NCBI GenBank assembly: GCA_020747015.1
Contig: JAGTJM010000076.1
Coordinates: 62,001 to 126,000, forward strand
Direction: 5' to 3'
DNA length: 64,000 bases
Source: Pyrenochaeta sp. MPI-SDFR-AT-0127
Lineage: Eukaryota > Ascomycota > Dothideomycetes > Pleosporales > Cucurbitariaceae
Part shown: positions 45,112 to 56,335 of the stretch, piece by piece
Layout: every line of letters begins with the position of its first letter
Numbering within the stretch: position 1 is the first letter of the stretch
Translations under genes and position numbers: made by a program
Notes under the pieces: generated by a model
Databases searched by the model: none
What the model saw: the letters and a program-made list of their open reading frames with translations, nothing else
Told to the model about the DNA's origin: nothing

Positions 45112-46296
45112 CTATACGCCACTATGTCTTGTAGTACTTTCATGCTCATCCAATGCGCCTCTCAAACGTTCGAGACACTCCCCCATCATTTCGAACGTAG
45201 CTAAATTGAGTGTTCTTGTGCACCTGCATAGATCGAAAGCGATTGACTGGAGATTGTCGAGCCGACGCTTGACCTTGATATAGGTCTGGCGAATATTATC
45301 TTCTTTTTGCTTGTCTTCAGCTGATACCAGGGTCGAAGAGAGAGTATCAGGAACAAGAGGTTCATCTTTTGGTGATGCCACGGCTTGAGTTGTCTGTCCT
45401 CTGGGTCCTTCTACTAACTGCTCATTTTCCTTTTGTGCACCATCTACTCGCGCCTCGCCCTCATTTGATGGCGCAAATGCTTCGACTCTTGGCTCGTCAA
45501 CTTTTCGTTCTAGCTGTGAGTTCTCCTTGAGTACGCCCTCTTGCTGTTCATTAGCCTCGTTAACTTGCCCTGACCCCGCTTCCAGCTTCTCGATTTCTCT
45601 GGCTAAATGTGCTTTCTCTTTGTTCATATTTTCAAATCGTAGATTTGCCTCCTGAGACGATGCTAACGCTTTGGCTTTCAATCGTTCAATCTCTTGCACT
45701 AGATGTTCGTTTTCGGATTTTAGTTTCTCGATTTGGGTATGGCCATCCCGAGATACAGCGTCCACTCTGGCTTCCATCTTATCAATGCCCTTTGTTAACA
45801 CGATGTTATCTTGCTGTAACTGGTCGAACTGCAGATTAGCGTCTTTCATTTTCGACAAGTGCTCTTCGGTCATCCTGCCAAAGAGTACTGCTTGCTCGTT
45901 TTCGAAGGTGATAAGCCGGTCTTCCAGCTTCCTGTAGCGCGCCTCAGAGGCTGCTAACCTTGCTACCATATCATCACACTCATTCGTCCCATTATTATAG
46001 TCGTCAATATCATGCTTGCGTTTTCGACTGGCATATTCCCTCCCCATTGCAGTATTGAACTGCTCCATGCCGACGTCCTTAATAGTCAAGCCCACGATTG
46101 GTAGCATGTATCGTTTTTTCGTTGCCGGTACCCCTAGCCTTGCCTGTTGCTGTGGTGCCTCTTTGATGTATTGGTTCCTCTCTCCAGAGCCACCTGATGA
46201 TTCGATCTTAGGTGCACCGATTCCTGAGATATCGCTATACGCTTGTTCACGATCGATGAGCAGCTTCTTAAAAAGATCTTTGTCCATGATGTTCAT
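45112..46296 (-). CDS. Coiled-coil protein, lineage-specific
   Basis: Single exon, 394 aa. The N-terminal 110 residues are probably disordered, with a basic patch SRKRKHDIDDYNN that could be a nuclear signal. Residues about 115-275 form a continuous coiled coil (KLKSENEHLVQEIERLKAKA, NKEKAHLAREIEKLEAGSG). An acidic low-complexity stretch follows. The C-terminal helical block TYIKVKRRLDNLQSIAF to ECLERLRGALDEHES is the most protein-like non-coil part. No enzyme or known domain. Unrelated in detail to the coiled-coil protein at 40263, although both flank the squalene synthase. Confidence 0.8.
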   Translation of the reverse strand: MNIMDKDLFKKLLIDREQAYSDISGIGAPKIESSGGSGERNQYIKEAPQQQARLGVPATKKRYMLPIVGLTIKDVGMEQFNTAMGREYASRKRKHDIDDYNNGTNECDDMVARLAASEARYRKLEDRLITFENEQAVLFGRMTEEHLSKMKDANLQFDQLQQDNIVLTKGIDKMEARVDAVSRDGHTQIEKLKSENEHLVQEIERLKAKALASSQEANLRFENMNKEKAHLAREIEKLEAGSGQVNEANEQQEGVLKENSQLERKVDEPRVEAFAPSNEGEARVDGAQKENEQLVEGPRGQTTQAVASPKDEPLVPDTLSSTLVSAEDKQKEDNIRQTYIKVKRRLDNLQSIAFDLCRCTRTLNLATFEMMGECLERLRGALDEHESTTRHSGV

Positions 46297-48697
46297 CTTG
46301 AATTGCTGATTGGTTCAGTTTGTGGACACGGACCCCGTATATGGCGTGGGTGAGAGGAGAACTCCAAGCAATGATCAGTGAGCTTTAAACCCGAATCCAG
46401 ACTGTGACGTAGTGGAAGAAATCTCACTTTCATGCATGTAGTATAAAACATCATCAAGGTAAGAGAAAGATGGGAGTTGAAAGACGTGAAATTTCCTTAC
46501 GGCCCAACAAATTACTGTTTGGTGAGTGATCATAAATTGTGTAGGAAGATTATTGTTTGCTTGTGCGACGAGCTAGCTGAAGGGTGAGACTCGAGGTAGG
46601 CGTCTGAGTAGCATGATGATAGCAAGCTTGATGGTGATGGTGATGATCGTCAATATGAAAGTGATAGTGGAACTCACCTTAGCAGTGTGATGTTGATGAT
46701 ACGACTTTGACGGCCTCAGATGCTAATACTATGAACATTCAGCCAATAAGTAGCTCAGGTTCCGCTTTTTACATCAATCTTAGAAGATTGCTAGCTTGTG
46801 CAGAGCATGATATAGTGTTATTCAGTTGCTCTCCTCCATGCCTTGCACTGCTTATATCTCGAAGGAATGGCAGGTGGAGTGCGTAATCCCGGCTAGGAAC
46901 ACATCCTGTGAGAAGGGTGCATAGATGGTTCGGTTAGTGGAAGAACATGATGTAATTGTTAAAGGCTTTAATATTGTCGGAATTACGCCGTAGGGAGGCT
47001 TATGATCATGATATACTTTCAACCAATGCCCTGATGATTTTTTAAGGTAATTGGGCTTGTCATAACTTCATCTGGAGCGATTAACAAGATACTTGGGAGA
47101 CGAAGAAGTCGCGCGTGCGCAACAGTCTGCATCATTCATGAGATGCCCGTGCATTCCATGCTCATGAAGCTCGCCGCTAATCGAACGTTGCCAGCCCATT
47201 TTTGTAAATACTTTCGTACTGCCTAACAGCACCACCGGTGCCAAAACAAGTACTAAACTGTCACAAATTATACCCATCCTGTCCTCTGCGGAATGACTCA
47301 CATGCTCGGAACAACAACGCATTACCGAGTCAAGTTTTACCATCATCCCGTGCAAGTTGAGCATTGAGGAATAGGATTCAGCGCAGAGTCGTTATGAATG
47401 AGACAATACGCGCATATATTAGCGACTTGAATGATCAGCCAACAGAACTTCGTGTGTGTATAAGGAAGAGTCTACATAACATCATGGGGTCAAAGAGTGA
47501 CAGCGATGCATTGATGCAGATACATTTGGTCTCATAAATGGCAGGTTTATCTCCTAATGTTCTAAAGGTACATGACTTGGTAGCGCTACATTCCGTTTCA
47601 CTGTCGCTCTCCGCAAGTAGGGCTCTGGATACTATTGCACCAAAATTGTCTGATGTGAGGTGTTGTCATTGCCCCAATACTAGACTAGGATGCAATAGAG
47701 GTCATGATGGTGCCGGTTCCTCTTTTCTTTGGTTAGTCTGTCACAAGGCCTTTTTCATGGTTTGATTTTAGTTTCTACAGTAGATGTGCTTACTGAAAGT
47801 TGAGCATCTTCGGTATTGGCATATTTCCGTCATTGATCCCGCTGTCGTAACCGAAAACTCTGCAAGCGCACACAGAGTTGGATTTAGTCTATCGAAAGTT
47901 CAATGATTCTGAATAATCTGTCGCCCTCAATATCATGGCCTCATTCGTATCGCCAGTGCTTCAATTTTGATTCTATCATGAATTGTTTAAAAGGTCTGAG
48001 ATGATGAGGTATAAGATTGCCTTGTGGTTTAGCACACGGAATTGCGGTGTGAATGAATGCATTGACGCATTGAGAGCAGCAGTGCTATGCATCTCTCAGT
48101 CCAAGTCGCATTACTGTACTAACATGACTCATTTTGGCCTCACATTGCGGGTAGTGTGTAATCTAATGAGTGCTTCAAAGGGTCAGAGAAGAAGAAGAAG
48201 CTGGTAATGTAAGCCACTTTTTCTGAAACATGAACCGTGTAGCATTAACCAGGATTCAAGTAAAACTGTGCACGCACCTGATTTTGTTATGAATTCTCTG
48301 TTTTCATAGAAATTGTATAAGAAGCTAGGTACAAGACGGGGCTAGCAATGCAACATACAATGGCTTGTGCACCATTTGGGCTGCCATGAACCTTGGCCCC
48401 AGAAGCCCAAACGAAAATCCTATATACTCCAATCCCGTGTGTACACGCAAACCATGATGTGAAAGGTATAAAAAGAAATCAAAGGGCAGGTCATTCTCAT
48501 TCATAGTGGTCTACGAAAGGTAAGGATAAGTAAGAAGCGGTACGAAATAGCCCTGATTTTGGAATCAAGTGGTCCGCCGAAGCCACGCACGCTACTCAAT
48601 GTAGAAGCAAGGGATAAGAGCAGACAAATGGTATATCTTTGGTGCCATGATTGAAGCAAAAAGGAACAAGGAAATGTGTGGAGTGGTTGACGGGCCC
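46297..48697. other. 2.4-kb gene-free spacer
   Basis: No frame over about 100 codons. Short TGATGG-type repetition near 46610-46660 (GATGGTGATGGTGATGATCG). No known repeat or RNA gene recognised. Confidence 0.5.
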
Positions 48698-50128
48698 TCA
48701 TTTCTTCATGGGTCCGGGGGGTTTCTTTATCGGGCCTTTGCGAAGGACAATGGGCTCATCTTTGGCAGCTACAGCGTCTTCCTCGGCTCGATCGAGCCGG
48801 CGACGTAGAAACTCCATTTCGGAGCGTAGGTGCTCCGACTCTGATTCGACGGATGCCAGTCGGGCTTTGACGTCGGTCAGTTCGTTTTTGAGCTGCTCGC
48901 CCTCGTCGTGGTGGGTTTGCTGTTCGTGGGCCATGCGTTGTCGCAGGTCGGCGTTTTCGTTCTTGAGGTGCTGGATGCGGTCGGACAGGGCCCTGTTGAC
49001 GCGCTCGGGCGCTGGACTCCTTGGACTCGTGCTCGACTCGTGGCTCAGCAGCTTGGGGATGTGGATCTGCTCACTGAGGGTGCGGCGGGGGTGTTTTCGT
49101 GAGTAGCCTGGGGTTTTGTCGATGAATTCTCGCTTCATGGTCACATCATCGGTGGCTGAGCGCTTGAACTGAGGCGGCGGCTCAGCGCCGTATCGAGACA
49201 TGGAGGCTGGCCAAAAAGTTAGTATTGTTTTCCAATGTTTAATTTTTTTTTGGTTTTTTATTTCCCCCCATTGCCATTGGTAACAAAAGCGCATACTTAT
49301 GGTAGAGGAGCGCTTCGGCCGAACTGAGACATCGTCCGACTGCAGGGTAGACGTGGTGCCAGAGGAGCGGCGGGAGGGAGGCTCGACTGGGCGTTCTCCT
49401 CGGTTGGCAATCCAGAAACATGCATCTCTGAAGTTCCTGGTGAACATGGTCGGGGCAGACTTTGTCCGCAGCAGCTCTTGCACGTGACCGGCAGCCAGGA
49501 AGTAGTAGAGGATCAGCGAGGAGACGCGATGGATGGCTTCTGAGCCGCCCGTGTCTTCGCCCACGTCGCAGAAGGGGGCGTGGAAGGCGACGGTGCTCGT
49601 CGAGTTGACGGGGTGCAGCTCGTCGCGGCCGCCACGGACGGCGGCGATGCGATAGAAGCTGACCTCGGCGTCGTCCATGTGGACGTGGGCGGCCACGCAG
49701 TCGGTGGGCTCGTCGTCGACATTGGAGCCTGGGGAGTAGCCGCCGATGACGAGGAGCTGCTTGTGGGCCGATCGGCCCAGGGATCGCCAGGTCGACCTGC
49801 TGATGACGAAGCTGGACTCGTCAAACTCGATCCACTGCATTTTGGCGGGCCGCGGCAGGGCACGAAAGGGCACGGCAAAGGCCTGGCGCGCCCATGATTG
49901 CACGTTTGCCGTGGTTAGTGGTGAGCGCGCCTCGTTGAACTCGGCCATGGCCACAGGCACAGGCTGCCAGGGCCAATTGACGAGCTGGATGCGAGTGAGT
50001 CGGCGCGAATCAATGGCACCCGCATCCAAGGCCTCTGCAGTCACGGGATCTGGGGGGGGCCGTGGCGTGGTTGTGGCGTGGCGAGGCGAGGCGAGGCGAG
50101 GCGAGACGAAGGGCAGCAAGGGCAGCAC
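48698..50128 (-). CDS. Conserved-looking hypothetical protein with C-terminal coiled coil
   Basis: Two exons, 49297..50128 and 48698..49206. The 90-bp intron 49207..49296 (GTATGC donor, CTAAC branch, CCAG acceptor) is in phase, giving about 446 aa. The first half is a folded domain of unknown type (MQWIEFDESSFVISRSTWRS, HMDDAEVSFYRIAAVRGGRD, SSLILYYFLAAGHVQELLR, FRDACFWIANRGERP). The second half has a Ser/Pro linker and a coiled coil (RIQHLKNENADLRQRM to EMEFLRRRLDRAEED), ending in a Lys/Pro tail. The start is uncertain: the first 40 residues are encoded partly by a GCGAG repeat and are Pro/Arg-rich, so a shorter start such as MAEFNEARSP or an upstream exon is possible. No function recognised. 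Confidence 0.75.
   Translation of the reverse strand: MLPLLPFVSPRLASPRHATTTPRPPPDPVTAEALDAGAIDSRRLTRIQLVNWPWQPVPVAMAEFNEARSPLTTANVQSWARQAFAVPFRALPRPAKMQWIEFDESSFVISRSTWRSLGRSAHKQLLVIGGYSPGSNVDDEPTDCVAAHVHMDDAEVSFYRIAAVRGGRDELHPVNSTSTVAFHAPFCDVGEDTGGSEAIHRVSSLILYYFLAAGHVQELLRTKSAPTMFTRNFRDACFWIANRGERPVEPPSRRSSGTTSTLQSDDVSVRPKRSSTISMRFCYQWQWGEIKNQKKIKHWKTILTFWPASMSRYGAEPPPQFKRSATDDVTMKREFIDKTPGYSRKHPRRTLSEQIHIPKLLSHESSTSPRSPAPERVNRALSDRIQHLKNENADLRQRMAHEQQTHHDEGEQLKNELTDVKARLASVESESEHLRSEMEFLRRRLDRAEEDAVAAKDEPIVLRKGPIKKPPGPMKK
50081..50105. repeat. (GCGAG)5 microsatellite
   Basis: Five perfect pentanucleotide units. They lie inside the putative 5' coding end of the minus-strand hypothetical gene, where unit gain or loss would shift frame. 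Confidence 0.95.
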
Positions 50129-51133
50129 GGGGAGGGCGAGTTAGAGGGGATGCAGCCAGCGTGTCATGGCTGAAGCGCAATGGTTTCTCGGGCAGTGCGT
50201 TGCAGTGCAGTCGAGGAGTCGAGGAGTCGAGGCGAGCACTGCACGCGTCGATGGGACCGTCGTGACTCCGGCGCGTGAAGTTTCTCGGCGCGTGCGGCCT
50301 CGATGCGCCCGAGGCCCGCTCGTGACCAATGGCCGGCGACGTCGACCAGCTCGCCCCAACAAGGGAATCTGTCTGCGTCTCCTCCTGTGCTGCTTGTAGC
50401 CGGCAAAATTTCCTTTGTCTCTGCTCTCGCCGTCGCCGTACTTGCTGCCGCCCAGTTATCCCACGTGACGTCATGCCGCGGCACGTGCTTCTTTGTTCTG
50501 TGCCGTGGATGTCGAGGCAGTCGCTTCGAACGGCGTCCATGTTCTTTCCCGTGCCCTAAATACTGGTCCACTTGCTGTTCTTGATACTGCTACGCCCCTG
50601 GTTTCCTATCCAAAGTCAGTCTTGTGCTGTGGAGATTCAAGGTGCCCTCATACCATGGCGACTGTGCTATCCGTCGTCACACTCACGCGCGCTTCTACCA
50701 CGGCCAACACGTCTGCACGTGTCATTGGCGCACAAGAAGCGCCAATGTCTCCAACTACATGCGAACGTGGCTAATAATATCGTAGCCTCATCACCGGCGA
50801 AGCGTGGGAGCCAGCCACAGCCATCAAGCAACAATGCTAGTCCCAAAACGGACTAACTCCCCGCAGAGCCGCTCCCAGTAACCCATGGCCGCCGGACCTT
50901 CTCCGCCCCAATTGTCTTCAAGATGATTAATTCAGAGCTTGACACGCGCCAAATTACCAGTACTTTCTCTTGGGCCGTGTCTACCTTGCACAAGTTGCCA
51001 AAATTGCCCTCATGTACAACACCATATTACCTATCAACGACTGGCGCGTCTTCATCCCTAGTAAATAATCTGTCACATCTTCATCCTCCCTCCTAGTACC
51101 ATTGAGACACTGAAGCCCAAATTAAAAGGATTC
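50129..51133. other. GC-rich upstream region, then AT-richer spacer
   Basis: About 1 kb. The first 450 bp are GC-rich with overlapping open frames on both strands, as expected from composition, so none is called. GAGTCGAGGAGTCGAGG duplication lies near 50214. Probably the promoter and 5' UTR of the hypothetical gene. Confidence 0.4.
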
Positions 51134-51800
51134 AGATATAAAGGTAACCCCACCACTATTGGAGCTCGGACGACCACAAGTGTTGGTCGGGTTACCTATC
51201 GTGTGGTGGCTTCAGCTTTTGGTGGTCGCATCACCTACCTTTGCTAAGAACATCACAAAGGTTATACAGAGAAACTGGGTGGGCTAAGCATAGTCGAACA
51301 TTTATTCATCTCTATAGCCCACCAGAGTTTGATACATCTACTTCTAGCCTGATAACCTTGTCGTTAGAGTCATGTTAACATGCTTGAACTATTCAGCGCT
51401 CGACCTCGGCCCACCACAGGAGAGGTAACTCGACCAGGAAATAGATAACCCCACCAACGCGCTCTTGCTTCTGAAGTTTCCCATGGTCGGGTTAACTTGT
51501 CCACATCAGCGTCTGCATTACTTGAAACCAGCAGTCCTGCGTGCTAATACATAACAATTCTAGGTAAGACCTTTAATCACTCATAAAGCTTTTACAACTC
51601 CTCTGAAGTTAGTCGGCTATATCGATTTCAGAGGCTTACGCCTGTTGGTGGGCTTCATTCGTTGGGTGGGCTTAGCTTGATAGTTGGCTAAACTTGTTAG
51701 TCGGCTCAACTCCTCAAGATTAGATTGAAACGTGCTTCAGGACTCACTCATGAGTAGCACTCGCTGAGTGATCCGTTCAAGTGGAGGAGATAGACAATTA

Positions 51801-51960
51801 GTTGGGTTACCTTTCGTATGGTGGGGTTACCTTTCATATGGTGGGGTTACCTTTCATATGGTGGGGTTACCTTTCATATGGTGGGGTCATCTTTTGTATG
51901 GTCGGGCTGTCTTCCGTATGTTCGGGTTACTTTTCATATGATTGGAATACCTTTGTATCT
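51801..51960 (+). repeat. tandem array, eight 20-bp units
   Basis: Units start at 51801 and every 20 bp. The units at 51821, 51841 and 51861 are identical; the others differ by a few bases (for example GGTTAC to GGTCAT or GGCTGT). The eighth unit is the most decayed. Confidence 0.95.
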
Positions 51961-52369
51961 AGGGACTAATATACTGAATGAATTTACTGGATGTATCTTA
52001 AGACTTGATTTAAGTTTCGGAAACTTTATCAATTCGTCGACGTAACCAAACTGTGACTGAGCTGAATTCATCTCTGTGTGTCTCTGGAACGAACTCTATA
52101 CAGTGGAAGGTGACCTGATAAAGATCACAACTCGTCTAGTATTAGCAAGTTAAGCGCACGACAAATGAGTTTACGCTACACTTCTTGATGATAAAGACAC
52201 AGAATACGAAGATGTAGAGCAGCCATCTTGGCTGGCCGGTGTTAAATTGTGCTCAGTGATTATGCACATGTCGATTAAGTTCTCTAGCTAGCAGATCCCG
52301 AGGATGACGAATCAACCGCCTCGTACGAGATTGAATTTAGTCCTGCAGTACCACGTTGTGACCTCGGCT

Positions 52370-52449
52370 ACTATAAAAGGTAAATCGACCACACAAAAGA
52401 CAACCCCACTATACAAAAAATAATCCCACTATACAAAAGATAATCCCAC
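52370..52449 (-). repeat. inverted array, four 20-bp units
   Basis: Reverse-orientation copies of the same unit at 52430, 52410, 52390 and 52370 (for example GTGGGATTATCTTTTGTATA on the minus strand), in perfect 20-bp register, about 410 bp from the plus array. Confidence 0.85.
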
Positions 52450-53273
52450 CATGCCAGAAGCCTTACTACCATTACCTACTACCTCATCACTACAGCATAG
52501 CAGCAATATATCTACTAATCATAGATTAGCAAGTAAACTTCTCTTCCTGAAACAAGCTATGATAGTGTGCTTACGACGTGATCTCCATAGAAGACAAAAC
52601 TCGACCGAATAAACACTAATCATCCAACCTACTCTTATATTGTTGTCATATCCAAGATAGTAGTCTGAATAACACAGCAATCTTCCTCTGGAAATAGAGT
52701 AGACTTGTTGGTCTACTATTCGATACTTTGATCCAGGTTCATATAGGCGCTATATTGCATCTTTCACTAATGAATGTGAAGACTATCCTCACAGAGAGGG
52801 AAAGGTCCCATAACAAGACAAATTGACCCTCTTGTTGATGAATGTGAATTTTGTTCCGTCTTGACCATCACGCATATGTATAATCGAGGTAACTTGTACT
52901 TGAGTCGCATGCTCAAGATGACAAATCCAGAAAGGCAGTCATATTCTTTAATTATGATATCGGTTAGTGCTGATTCAAGCTGGTAGTCGACAAATATGCG
53001 CAATTTATGGATAGGTATTCTATGGTAAATACACCTCGCTTAGCATCGCGCTGGGCTTAGGACTGTTGGAATGATGCTGATTTCCTTCACATGCCCACAA
53101 TGGAAAGTGCTAGAACTACATGCTTCAAAGGTCAAGACTTATAGCAAGAAGAACGGAGGGGCGATATTGAGTCAAATAAGACGGATCGCAGATGGGAGGA
53201 TGATCCAGGACGTCTGAAAATTGATCATTACGTTAGGGCACTTCTCATGCTGTATTGAGTAACGAGATCCGCT
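52450..53273. other. AT-rich spacer, no gene seen
   Basis: About 820 bp. No open frame over 80 codons and no recognised repeat. Confidence 0.5.
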
Positions 53274-53720
53274 TTAAATCGCAGCCCCATTTTGTCGATA
53301 GGTTGCTCTGTCCGCCCCATCGTAGGCACGCAGTGAAAGCCACATCACTTGATTGCTCGCCAATGGGCCATCACCGTAAAAGTCATAACCTGGATTGATG
53401 AGACTCGAAATGCCTTCATCCGTGCGGATGAATGGCAGCAAGTCGAGGGATTCTGGAACGACGAAGTGGAGCATTTGATAGTGACTTATTGGAACTTCAG
53501 AGCCTGGGTTTAGCCAATCAATCAACGTGCTCCAAGAATTCAAAGAGCAAAACTTCTGTCTCTTCAACCTCAAAATTCAAGTCCAGTTTGGACCAACTTG
53601 CTCGGGTGAGAGAAGATGCAAATTTTGTTACGGACGTCAGTGTGGTACCAGTGTCGTTGGGGGTGGGTGCGAAGAACGACATGGGCGGTGTACACCGAGT
53701 ACCTGACGAGTTGTGAGCAG
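53274..53720 (-). pseudogene. possible broken small gene, unknown family
   Basis: Two minus-strand open segments in different frames abut. The upstream one reads MSFFAPTPNDTGTTLTSVTK and continues to LLFEFLEHVD then stop (about 53530). The downstream one continues WLNPGSEVPISHYQMLHF to YRQNGAAI then stop at 53274. Together they resemble one protein of about 140 residues interrupted by a frameshift or a missed intron. No domain recognised. Could also be chance. Confidence 0.3.
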
Positions 53721-53964
53721 AGGCCTAATGCGCTCCTCGTTCATAACATGAAATACATCACCTGAAATGAATTGACTTGTTTGCTCGCCTTGTCGTGCTT
53801 AGGGTGGTGAGCGACCGCCATCAGCATGATTTGTGGGCAATCCCCCGCAGTCTTCGCCCCATCCACACCTCGAGGCCGCAGTCAACAACCTTTGCCCAGC
53901 GCTTCAGCAGTACCAGCCCCATACTAACCACCTTGACATTCACCCGGGAAGCATGTGAAAGATA

Positions 53965-55994
53965 ATGGCGCATATACTGGATCGGCCTCTCGACCACCCA
54001 CACGGCCCCTCATGCCCAATATGCATCCTCCCCGCAATCAGAAATCTACGCCAAGAATCTACTCGTGCGGCAATCCGTATCGAAGAACTGGATTGGACAA
54101 TAATCACCAAACTCGGTCCAAAATGCGACCTATGCAAGCTTGCGGTAGAGCTGCGGGAGCATTGGCAGTCAGGGGACGCAGACAAGCAGATGAAGTATGA
54201 TGGCAGATCGTATAGCTTGATGTGCGAGAATGGAGCCTGGTGGCCACCGTTTCAGCCTCGCCGTCGGATGTGGACCATGTACACAGATTTTGGTATGCCT
54301 GCAAATCAGAATCTCTACCTAGGTCGCGTTTGCAACTGAACCAAGTCGCAGACGATGTTCTCGCACAGCGTATCCCAACCTATCTGATCTCCAGCGATCC
54401 TCTATCAGACCCATCAAAGCGCATGTTCAAGCAGTGGATCAAGAAATGCGAAGACAATCACCCGAGATGCTGTGCTAAGTATGACAGTCTACCGACCCGT
54501 GTTATTGATGTCAGACATAGTTCGCTCAAGCTACTTGATCCAAGCCCAAGTGGTGCTCAACCATATGTTGCCCTGAGTCACTGCTGGGGATCATGTCGCG
54601 ACTTCTTGACCACTCGCGACAACATTGAGCTTCGAAAAGCAGGGTTCCAGCTGGCAGAATTGCCTGCAACTTTCAGCGATGCAGTTTTGGTGACCAGAGC
54701 TCTTGGTATTCCGTTTTTATGGATTGATAGTCTGTGCATCATTCAAGGCGACAAAGAAGACTGGGAAGTGGAAGGAAGTAAGATGGCAGACATTTACAGC
54801 GATGCAACCGTGATGGTGGCGGCTACAACTGCGACAGACGACTCACTAGGGTTTTTGAATCCACGGAAGAGTCACCGAACTGCAACACTTGAGTTTGTGG
54901 ATTCGCCATCATCATCGTCATCGAGTGGCTACAAAGGAAACAAGCGAGTCGCTCGAGTATACGTGCAGGGCGACCATGAAGTCATCGATCGCAAGGATCG
55001 CCTCAAAGAGCGCGCTTGGTGCCTTCAGGAACGATACCTCAGTCCGCGCATTCTATCCTTTGAAGAAACCGTCACACGTTGGGAGTGCTTCACAGAAAAT
55101 TGGTCAGAAAATGGGCGCGGACATACCAATGGCGACTCGCTCTTTACTGACCGCGACAACTTCACCCAGTTGTACAGAAAGTGGCCAAACATGATCGAGC
55201 ACTACACGAGGAGACATCTCACCTTCCGCTCTGACGCGCTGCCTGCACTATCAGCGCTGACGGCGCGGACAAGCCAATATGCAAACGATCAATATCTCGC
55301 CGGATTGTGGAAGAAGGATCTGTTGTCCTGGCTGCTGTGGAAACCGGCTTCCTATTATGACACCACGGTCAAGCCTTGCAGACCAAAAGACAACCCTGCG
55401 CCGTCGTGGTCATGGGCTTCATATGCAGGACCGGTGGCTTTCCAGCTCTTCCAGGGTATCACCCCAACGAACACCATGATATCCATTCCATCTACCGTAC
55501 TAGTAGATGCATCAGTGTCGGTATCAGGATTGAATCCTTATGGCGAAGTGCAGTCAGGCTCTGTACTCATTCGTGCTCCCGTGCTTCGAATGATGTTACA
55601 AGAATCGCGGCCTACCCCAGAGAAGAACTGGCAGGGATACGAGTCGCACATCTTATCGTATCCGGACAACGCAGGTATAGAAAAACGCCTATCGGCCAAA
55701 CTCGATTATCCCGAAGAGAGTAGAAATGTAGTCACGTACGGCATCCCGATTGCCCACCGCAGTGGCGCAAAATACTCTGAACAGCACGTCGCCGCTGGCA
55801 ATATACGCCACAGCGCATCCGAAGATGAAGTTAGCAACCTAGCCTTGATATATGGCCTTCTCGTTCGCGAGCAGACTCAGCCGTGCGAGAGAAGGTACGA
55901 AAGAGTAGGTGTTTTTGAGATTGGATGGACGCCCTTGGACCGTTTCTTGGACTTGTTGAAAGAACTTCCTGATGAGGAATACATAGTTGTATAA
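53965..55994 (+). CDS. HET-domain protein with N-terminal CxxC pair
   Basis: Two exons, 53965..54292 and 54352..55994, with a 59-bp intron (GTATGC donor, CTGAA branch, CGCAG acceptor), sum 1971 nt, 656 aa. The N-terminus carries CPIC (residues 17-20) and CDLC (54-57), a zinc-ribbon-like pair often seen ahead of HET domains. HET blocks: YVALSHCWG about 179, LPATFSDAVLVTRALG then FLWIDSLCIIQGD about 231, and RAWCLQERYLSPRIL about 329. The region YLAGLWKKDLLSWLLW then PSWSWASY is also family-typical. Expected role: allorecognition and programmed cell death. A Ser-rich tract (SPSSSSSSG) interrupts the HET domain. Complete and apparently intact. Confidence 0.92.
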
Positions 55995-56335
55995 GGAATT
56001 GTGATCCCGTTTTAGATATGATGCCACATATACGCAGAATTTGGGTTGTTTGGAGTTGGATTACCATTAACCTTTGAAGGGTATGTCTGAAACACGAGGA
56101 TGGTCGTTACATATTGTATGATGATGCAACTTAATTCGGGACTAGCGCATGTGCAAAGACATCGCCCACAAGTCACTTATCTTCACCAATGTATAACTAC
56201 AATAGAGTCCTGTAAGCTACGCATATTCCGTGACATTATGATATTACGATTACTCCTTGCAGTACAGTGGCTAACAACGCTATTCAGGATTCGCTCCACA
56301 CACACGTTATACATTTGTACGAGACCATTCAAAGC
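55995..56335. other. convergent intergenic spacer
   Basis: 341 bp between two 3' ends. No gene seen. Confidence 0.5.

Larger units (their letters stand above)
51134..52449. repeat. 1.3-kb region of degenerate 20-bp units in both orientations
   Basis: Unit consensus GTGGGGTTACCTTTCATATG. Plus-orientation units lie at 51186..51205, 51486..51505 and in the main array 51801..51960. Minus-orientation units lie at 51134..51153, 51415..51434, 51435..51454 and in the array 52370..52449. Neighbouring units keep an exact 20-bp register even where diverged, and many differences are transitions. No coding sequence inside. May be a non-autonomous element with subterminal repeats, or a satellite seed. Confidence 0.75.

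Noticed and set aside
49580..49897. 105-codon plus-strand frame opposite the hypothetical gene
   Set aside because: Antisense shadow of a GC-rich coding exon on the minus strand.
50010..50584. Several long overlapping frames on both strands upstream of the hypothetical gene
   Set aside because: GC-rich DNA gives long frames in every phase; compositions are Arg/Pro/Ser-rich with no domain and they mutually overlap.
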